From positions 57,904,501 to 57,968,500 of the forward strand of contig JASDFA010000003.1 of assembly GCA_035772735.1 (NCBI GenBank): 64,000 bases of DNA, given 5' to 3'. Position 1 is the stretch's first letter. Every line of letters starts with the position of its first letter. This document shows, piece after piece, positions 57,255 to 64,000 of the stretch. The translations under genes and the position numbers were made by a program. This DNA is from Datura wrightii (lineage: Eukaryota; Streptophyta; Magnoliopsida; Solanales; Solanaceae). The notes beneath the pieces were generated by a model. That model saw only the letters and a program-made list of their open reading frames with translations, was not told where the DNA came from and did no database searches.

Positions 57255-57884
57255 AGTCATTAGTTTTGACCGGTACGAAATGAGCTGCTTTAGTCAACCT
57301 TTCTACAATCACCCAAATAGCGTCGTACTATCGACGTGTGTGAGGTAACCCTATAATGAAGTCCACATTGATTTCTTCCTACTTTCAAGTGGGGATACTG
57401 ATGTCTTGTAGCACACCTCCAGGTCTTTGATGTTCAACTTTCACTTGTTTTCGGTTCGGACACCTAGCCACAAACTTTTCTATGTCCTTCTTCATGTCAT
57501 TCCACCAATAGACTTCCCATAGGTCACGGTAAGTCTTGGTGGCACCTAGATGTATAGAATATCAAGAACCATGAGCCTCATGCAACATCCGTTCTCTCAA
57601 GTCATCGACATCCAGAACACACAAATGACCCTGATAATAAAGTACACCATCTCCTCCTTGGGAGAAGACCTCTACCTTCTGATCATGAACTGCTTCCTTC
57701 AATTTTTCCAAAATAGGATCCACATCTTGCCTAGCCTTGACCTCCGTCACCAAAGAAGATTATGAACCATTCTGAACAATGACACTATCATCCGTCGAAT
57801 CAACAAGGCGAACCCCTAAACGAGCAAGCCTATGGACATCCTTCACTAACTCTTTCCTTTCATCCTTCACATGAGAAACACTGA
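57255..57884 (-). pseudogene. T5 pol: integrase N-terminus and RNase H tail
   Basis: The minus strand reads RLARLGVRLVDSTDDS, VTEVKARQDVDPILEKLKEA and FSQGGDGVLYYQGHLCVLDV, then the integrase zinc region with YWWNDMKKDIEKFVARCPNR (second Cys lost). It continues the T5 integrase cut at 48587. It ends at about 57884, where unrelated sequence E begins. Confidence 0.87.
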
Positions 57885-58676
57885 TGTTGCCCAAGCACAC
57901 GTGGTCTTCAAGTAATATAGCATTATTAAGTCCAGATACGTACCTATAGGGACTTGTCAATTAATCGTTATAAGGTTGTCACTTTAATTTCACTAATCTA
58001 CGAAACAAGTAAAATGAATATTGGTTTGGCAAATTAAACTATTAAAAGTTCAAATATTAAAATTAACTAAAATGAATGCAAGATTGGTTGTATTTCGATA
58101 ATGATGATAGACTAGGGAAATGGCAGTTGGTTGGTTTCGGGTTGAGTTTTTTAGATGTAATTAAACTAGCATGATTATTCCTACAGTTGTTAATTGCAAG
58201 TTACTATCCCATTTCATTCTACTATTCCTAGCATCCAAGAACTATTTTATGAACTCTAACGCTTATATCCCTATGGTCGCAGGAGAATAATGAAATGATG
58301 ATTATGCCTAATTTTATTTCAACTAAATGGGGTAAAGATTTCTTAAAAGAGGTCCAAAACTATGTAACAAATGACCTAAGGCTTATATTTATGCATGAGC
58401 CTTCAAATGACCTTTCTGCCCTTCAAGACTTGGATTTAAAATCGGCATCTTTCATCACGGAATGGTTCTGGCGCACCACCCCTCTGATCTTGCCACAGAC
58501 TTAGTCAAATTTCCAGCAATTTCAGCTCTAGATAGGGTCTGGCACGCTGCCCCCTTCATCTCGCCAAAGTGTTTGTCGAATTTCTCTAAGTCTGGACACC
58601 TCTAGCACGGAGCACCACTCATCTTGCTGAATTTTTAAAGTGAAATTCTCTGAAGTTTCAGGTTTGGCGCGCACAG
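57885..58676 (-). other. E: unassigned LTR-like segment
   Basis: Read on the minus strand, the left part has 'ccctataggtacgtatctgg' followed by 'ccacgtgtgc', which resembles the ending shared by Athila-like LTRs. The left edge could be TGTTGCCC (57885). No family member with both ends is in the window, and no gene is supported. The frame at 58295-58504 has no recognisable content. A decayed or solo LTR is my best guess. Confidence 0.35.
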
Positions 58677-60985
58677 TGTTACACCCCGTAAGTTGTCACT
58701 GGTTAGTGGATGAGTGTTTGCGCTTGTGATAGCTTCGGGAGAATGACATGTGTAGGAAAAGGCCAAGAAGGGAGTACACGAGTGCATCATCAAGTGAGCA
58801 GAAGGTCGGGGCCGGAGATAGGTCGCGTCTCTTCCATAGTGCAATGTGCATCTCCCTTGGCGCATGGGAGACACACTGAGCCCATATGTTGGTGTCATGG
58901 GAGGCGCACCGCACCCCCCTTCCACTGCCTCAACAACTATATAAAGCTCCTTCGTGTTAGATTAATTCATTCAAATGTTTCCCCTCGGCAGAAAAGTGAC
59001 CTTGAGCGACTATTTTGTCCATTTTTCATCAAATTATGCCGATAAACTCCGTGCAAATGCAAATTCATTGTGGATAACGAGTTCCATGCCTACGAGGAAT
59101 GTCCTGAGGAGTTATTTCTTCAAGTCTCACTCGGATTGTCAGAGCCCCACTGACTAAAGGTTGAAGAAATCACTTCTAATTGAGTCCTAAGCGGCTACAG
59201 GAGATAGGTAAGCATGTCTAACTTCTAGACTCTCGAGAATTTGTGACTTTTCGGCCGAATTAAATGAAGTTGAATACTAGTCAATGTTCTTTGAATGATA
59301 TCGTTATTTACCAATTCCTACAATTGAAATAGCCTTATTCTCTCACCATAGAGGCTGCAATTGAGTGGAATTATCGACTATTGGTTGGACCTATTTTGAT
59401 AAAGGAGAATCGACATTCGAGGTATGTTAAGGCTAACCTCTTCGGCATGTTATTCCTGTTGTATAGTAATACGACCTATATCTTCGAAAGAAGGTAATGA
59501 TCTTATATGTTGTGATTAGTTGATGCTAGTAGAAAATGATTATGTATATTGTGGTTAGATTCTATAAGACGCATTACTACAGTATCCCTCGTTGGGAAAG
59601 GGTATGTTAAGTGTGACTAATGTTGGGTGCGCCATAGAGAGTTTCTTGTTCACCCGTTTACCATTTAGAGGTATTCTGATGTTTTGTTGTCATGCCAAGG
59701 CCTTAGAATTTTATGGTTAGCTGTTGGGCCTGACTTGGTAAGTTTGACAGCACACGACATAGCCGTGCAATATAACTTTTAGTTTGACACTTGTATTGTC
59801 AATAAAGCGTTCCTGGAGGACGTTGGCGTACCTTGATGCCTCTAGGGCAAGAATCTAAATAGGATGGTTGTCTCATCGAGTTGATGGCACCAGGTTTGCC
59901 TAATGAACTGAGCAACAACTCGCCATATGATTGGCTACCATCAGTGATCGTTAGCTTCAGCCAACCAAGTTCTTGTTGTACAGGTCGCTTAGGAAATCCA
60001 TCCTAGTTGTTACAAGTCTGATAGACTAATCGATACCCTAAAGAGGGAACCTTATTAGTAGTTAGATGTGAGGCCAACGTCCTAGGATACTCTTATAGAT
60101 GCCCAGGTACATGTTGCCGCGAAGGACTAGGTCCAGATATACCTGCCTACGAGGCTATGAATTTCCCAGAGGAGCCATTTGAAATATGGATAGACTAAGT
60201 TAAGGTCTAAAGGGACTAGAACCATAATATCACGATGTTAATTCCAGGCTAAGAGTTATAGTAAGCTGCCTGCGGAGAGTTAGAGCTGATTGCTTAGGAA
60301 CATGTCTGATTAGTAGCAGCCCCACAATTGTTCTAAATGGAGAAACTAAATAGTTGGTCGTCTACGACCTTACTGTTCATTTATAATCTATCATTATCCT
60401 AACATGACCTTCAAGGTATCTCTCAGGCCACTCCGGAACTCGCCCTATTCCGTCTAGGCCATTAGAGATTATAATCACTGCCAGGACCTTCTGGTTAGGT
60501 GTTGATGCACAGGATGTGCCTGTTGGCAGCTATATAGACTATGCTAGGGCCGAGTGGCGGTCACGTTAGGCCTAAGGGGCCCGATACACCTTTTGTATAA
60601 CTAGATTTATGGATTGTAACATGCTGACCCTAGTTGGAGTAGATCGTATTTCGTACTGCCTCTCGCCATGAATAGCTAAGAGGCTGCAAAATGTACGAAC
60701 TACTTTCAGAGCTCTAAACTGCTTACGGAGCTACGACGATGCTAATGCTTACGATGATTTAGACTGCTTATGAATCTATGATGTTGTATTGCTTATGGAG
60801 CTACAGAATCACTTACGGAGCCACATATGAGCCTACGTGGCCATATTGAAGTCCATTCACTTATGGACTTCTTCTACGCCGTAGCTGCATTACAGATCGT
60901 TCGTAGAGCCTCGTGTGCTCGAGGTGAAGTCACAGGGGAGAAAAGTACAAACTTAGTTATAGGAGCCCAGAAGGCTCCGGTATAG
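58677..60985 (+). mobile_element. D2: gypsy 5' LTR, left part
   Basis: It starts TGTTACACCCC and continues across the A5 insertion to 63392. Frames at 58635-59157 are shadows; none carries a known domain. Degenerate repeats of about 30 bp with TTACGGAGCTAC lie at 60715-60870. Together with the right part the LTR is about 3.29 kb. Confidence 0.75.
60715..60870 (+). repeat. Degenerate TTACGGAGCTAC repeats
   Basis: About five spaced copies of GCTTACGGAGCTAC or variants (GCTTATGAATCTAT, GCTTATGGAGCTAC, CTTACGGAGCCAC). Spacing varies, so the array is old. Confidence 0.55.
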
Positions 60986-62403
60986 TGTTCGGGTTTTTGC
61001 TTTGGGTATAGAGCTACACACAAGTGCACGTGGTCGAACAAGTAGTAAAGTGGCTTAAGTAAGCCAAGTATCGATCCCATAGGGACTGGGATAAGGTAGC
61101 AATCTACTCAAGTGTACTATATTTTAACTCTAACAATGAAGACAACAGTGCAAAGAAGAGTTTGATATTTTGATTTCTAATTTTATCCTAAATTTACAAA
61201 GATTATATAATTTGAGGATGAACTATGAATGTGAGCATGCTGAGGTTAAACGAACATGTAAGGAAATAAATTATCGATATAATTTGGTTAACTTTTCCTC
61301 CGGTTGCTAGTCAAGAATTATTGCCAATGGATTAAAACTCTCGTATTTAACCCAACTTAAGAATCATGAACCGTCCACCTACATTTCTGTGATTAAACGA
61401 AATTCATGTTCTAGCCATACAAAATCGGTTCCTTAATTGACTAATACGACTTTCAGGTATATTTCAATCCTGAAGGTAAATCAATTCTCAATTTTCCCAA
61501 ACTAAGAAAAGATCATATCCTATTGATTCACAACTTTCCAATTTCTTGCTCTCTCGAGTGAAACCAGACTTTTTAGATATACATTAACATAGGCTGTTTA
61601 ATGCAGTAAGAACAAGAATCAATAGAACAACCATGGAAGAAAAGATGAAAAACCCAATTTGATCAATAATCACATTTCAATACAATTGTTCTTAACCTCA
61701 GCAAGAAGAGGATTTAGCCACTCATTCGTGGATTAAACATCATTAAATGAGTGTTAAACATACAAGCAATTGAATTAAAGAAGAAGGAGATAGAGAAAAA
61801 CCATGAGATTTTCGTCCCCTCAACTGCCTGTAACCCACGTTCTTGCTCCACCAAGTTATAATATTGAAAAATGAACCTAAGTGTTCTATTTATACTAGTG
61901 GGAATTTTTCCCGGAATAACAAGCAACGTGTCACGGAGTGCATCGCGGAGCACTGCCTCCGTGACACGCCACTGACGCGGAGCCTCACTGGAAATTGACT
62001 GTCAGGTAATAATGCCCAACGTGGCACGGCGTGCAACGTGGGGCTAGGCCAACGTGCCACGGCCCCATGCGCACCCACACTGGAATTTGGCCAAAAATTC
62101 CCTATCCAAGGAGAAGGCCTCCGCGATGGCAGCGTGACACGGCTCCATCGCGGAGCCTCTTTAATTTGTGTCGTCCAATGCTTTGTCCTTTGCTAATCAT
62201 CCGAGTCCAACCCCGATCTCTCCCAACACGCATTTTAGCTTCACAAAATTATATTTCACCTGCAAAACAACGCTAATCATGTTGGTTAGTATAAATTCAT
62301 ATTTTATTATAAATCACATGAGAATGTATAAACATTGATAGATAAACAAGGCTAAAATGACACATTTAGGTATCACTTGGGAATATAAATTTGCCCAAGA
62401 TCA
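60986..62403 (-). mobile_element. A5: family A solo LTR
   Basis: A complete 1418 bp LTR in minus orientation from TGATCTT (62403) to CGAACA (60986), flanked on both sides by TATAG with no internal element sequence. The hairpin arms are at 61927-61938 and 61957-61968. A solo LTR forms by recombination between the two LTRs of one element. Confidence 0.94.
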
Positions 62404-63392
62404 TATAGTCTCAAGAGACCAGGTATGTTCAATTACAGTTACTTGCAGGGCCTCAGGGGTATCAATAGGGTATATAGACTGATTGGTGCCTGCCATGACT
62501 TATGGGGCCCAAGTAGGCTATCTCTTTGTTGATTGTACCTTCCAGGCTTATGGGGGCCAGGTTAGGTTATTGGTTGTATACTTTCTTGCTCGATATAACT
62601 TATGTATGTATGGTCATGAGTTTCAGCTCTTGTTTGTTATGTGATTTACTAAATGCAGATTATGGATAAGAAAACTTATAGGTTAACTTCTTCCCTTATC
62701 GCTGATTACTTTCAATTCTTTATCATCTTCTATTCAGTTATTATTATTTCCTTACATATTTGACACATATTTTACTGACGCCAACTATAGGGCACTGCAT
62801 AATTGCCTGCAGGTTTAGACAGACATGTTTCAAGACCTCTGTTAGCAGTTATTCGGAGTCAACAGTTTGATTAGCTCCTGTCATTCGAAGTTGCCCGGTA
62901 GTGGAAGTTTGCTCTTTCAATTGTATAGTTTTGGGTAGGTCAGGGCCTTGGCCCGACCATTATTCCACTCGTAGAGGCTTGCAGACTATAGTTTTCAGAC
63001 AGTTAGTTATTGTTGGTTGTGTGGGGCCTATGTATGGTATATTTTGCATGTTGGCATTGTGGGGCCTAGTGTAGCTTTTAGGTAGCAGCCTTGTCGACTA
63101 TCATATGATTATGACCGCCTGTTTTCCTTCTGTTATGACAAGACAACATGGTGGTCTTGTTGGCTCACATAGGATCCCTTTATTGTTGTGTTTGCTGGAT
63201 TAGCTATATTGTTTTTTAGGTTGCTATGTGGCCTTGTCGGCCCGAGGCTATGTTTACAGTCGAGATATAGAAGTTTTTTTTCCTGGTTTTTAACTACTAG
63301 CAGGCACTAGAGGTGCATATGTCCGACCAAGTTAACCCAGATCCCAGTGTAGTATCAGGTGCCAGTCATGCCTCCTAAGGTGGGGCGTGATA
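62404..63392 (+). mobile_element. D2: gypsy 5' LTR, right part
   Basis: It begins with the repeated TATAG (62404-62408; the first copy is 60981-60985) and ends GGGGCGTGATA, a decayed form of GGGGCGTGACA. The last ~330 bases match D1 at 22706-23037 in reverse. No gene. Confidence 0.82.
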
Positions 63393-63396
63393 AACT

Positions 63397-63409
63397 TGGT
63401 ATTAGAGCA
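63397..63409 (+). other. D2 primer-binding site (tRNA-Met)
   Basis: TGGTATTAGAGCA lies four bases after the LTR end, with one change from the canonical TGGTATCAGAGCA. Confidence 0.88.
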
Positions 63410-63830
63410 ACGTCGTATCCTAGGGAGTCTGCAAGCCGTGTCTAGTAGAGTCTTATTTATAAATGTGGTGTGCACCATATTTTATAAGAAGGAGGCTACG
63501 AGGCATAATAGTATGGTTACCCCTCCTTCTCAAATCATTCTATAGAGACGAGTTGGATAGGGTTGAGTCCCTAAGCTTTCATTGTTATGTCTATCTAGAA
63601 TAATATTTGACATAAGAAAGACTACAGCAAGTTGCAAGTCAGCTACAACAGCAGGAGAGGGTACCAGCAAGGTACCACAGTTGGGGGATAGCCCAGTCTG
63701 AAGGTAAAAGGGGATGTCTTTTTAATCTCGCCAGCATCCTCCCGGGGCACCAGGAACCCATAAGGTAACATACATGCCGGTGCCGTTCCCAGCCATTCCT
63801 ACACCCTCAAAACAGGAGGTTAGGAGTGTA

Positions 63831-63875
<45 letters not shown>

Positions 63876-64000
63876 CTTACTTAGTAGATACTCGGAATTA
63901 GACAGGGACAATAGTTAATGTTAGGTTACCTAAAATATGCAAAGGATTGTGTAATTGTGAGGTTTGTACCTCCATCTTTTAGAGTTTGTTGAGTTTCACA
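63410..64000 (+). mobile_element. D2: leader and start of gag region, decayed
   Basis: The leader matches the D1 leader (22500-22688 in reverse), including 'gtcgtatcctagggagtctg'. The gag start expected near 63600 by comparison with D1 has lost its ATG (ATTTGAC). Nothing downstream to the window end reads as a credible protein. An (AT)n tract interrupts it at 63830-63870. Confidence 0.7.
63830..63870 (+). repeat. AT microsatellite
   Basis: About 41 bases of nearly uninterrupted (AT)n, with one C. Confidence 0.95.

Larger units (their letters stand above)
45193..57884 (-). mobile_element. T5: Tekay-like chromovirus, split by T6, 5' part missing
   Basis: The minus-strand element has a 3' LTR (45193-47390), chromodomain and integrase C-terminus (47650-48587), the T6 insertion, then the integrase N-terminus and RNase H tail (57255-57884). 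Reverse transcriptase, protease, gag and 5' LTR are absent beyond 57884. It was inserted into the gag of T4. Confidence 0.88.

Noticed and set aside
58710..59045. Plus-strand frame of 111 codons near the D2 LTR start
   Set aside because: No recognisable domain; an antisense frame overlaps it, and the position is inside an LTR.
1..64000. Endogenous pararetrovirus or other viral insertion
   Set aside because: All recognisable RT regions carry gypsy chromovirus order, with integrase and chromodomain, and LTRs with PBS and PPT; I saw no movement or coat protein motifs.

Overview
This window looks like repeat-rich, non-genic plant chromatin. Almost every base can be assigned to a nested stack of LTR retrotransposons, and I found no convincing host gene, tRNA, rRNA, CRISPR array or bacterial feature. 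The evidence for a plant is: Ty3/gypsy chromovirus pol fragments with a C-terminal chromodomain (Tekay/Del-like), primer-binding sites (PBS) for initiator tRNA-Met and tRNA-Asp, Athila-type LTR ends, and a third-ORF protein resembling the 'putative plant transposon protein' family common in Solanaceae. Solanaceae (for example a pepper-like genome) is my inference, not proven.

I use these names. Family A is Athila-like, with ~1.42 kb LTRs: A1 (-) 1-944, A2 (+) 945-3800, A3 (+) 30113-39998, A4 (+) ~40475-42871, A5 (-) solo LTR 60986-62403. Family T is Tekay-like chromovirus, with ~2.35 kb LTRs: T1 (-) 3801-9828, T2 (+) 9829-11662, T3 (-) 23038-40434, T4 (+) 42872-45192, T5 (-) 45193-57884, T6 (+) 48588-57254. 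B (+) 11663-18940 is a pol-less gypsy element with a 4.3 kb LTR. C (+) 18941-20964 is an Athila/Tat-like 3' end. D1 (-) 20965-23037 and D2 (+) 58677-64000 are another gypsy family. E 57885-58676 is an unassigned LTR-like piece.

Nesting is shown by target-site duplications (TSDs). A3 sits in the gag of T3 (GCTAG on both sides). T6 sits in the integrase of T5 (AGTCG/AGTCA). Solo LTR A5 sits in the LTR of D2 (TATAG on both sides). A2 interrupts the integrase of T1, A1 interrupts A2, T1 interrupts the LTR of T2, T5 interrupts the gag of T4, and C interrupts the protease of D1.

The most interesting element is A3. It has near-identical LTRs, a tRNA-Asp PBS, a gag-protease frame broken only by two stop codons, and no reverse transcriptase, RNase H or integrase. 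Downstream it has an LTR-derived hairpin module with a TATA box, a 5'UTR-like exon, GT...AG splice signals, and a third ORF with an acidic tail. This could be an internal transcription unit inside a non-autonomous element. Across families I also see a recurring stem-loop with an AGGA loop just before the polypurine tract (PPT), and arrays of ACGAGTCGT-core palindromes in the LTRs of two unrelated families.
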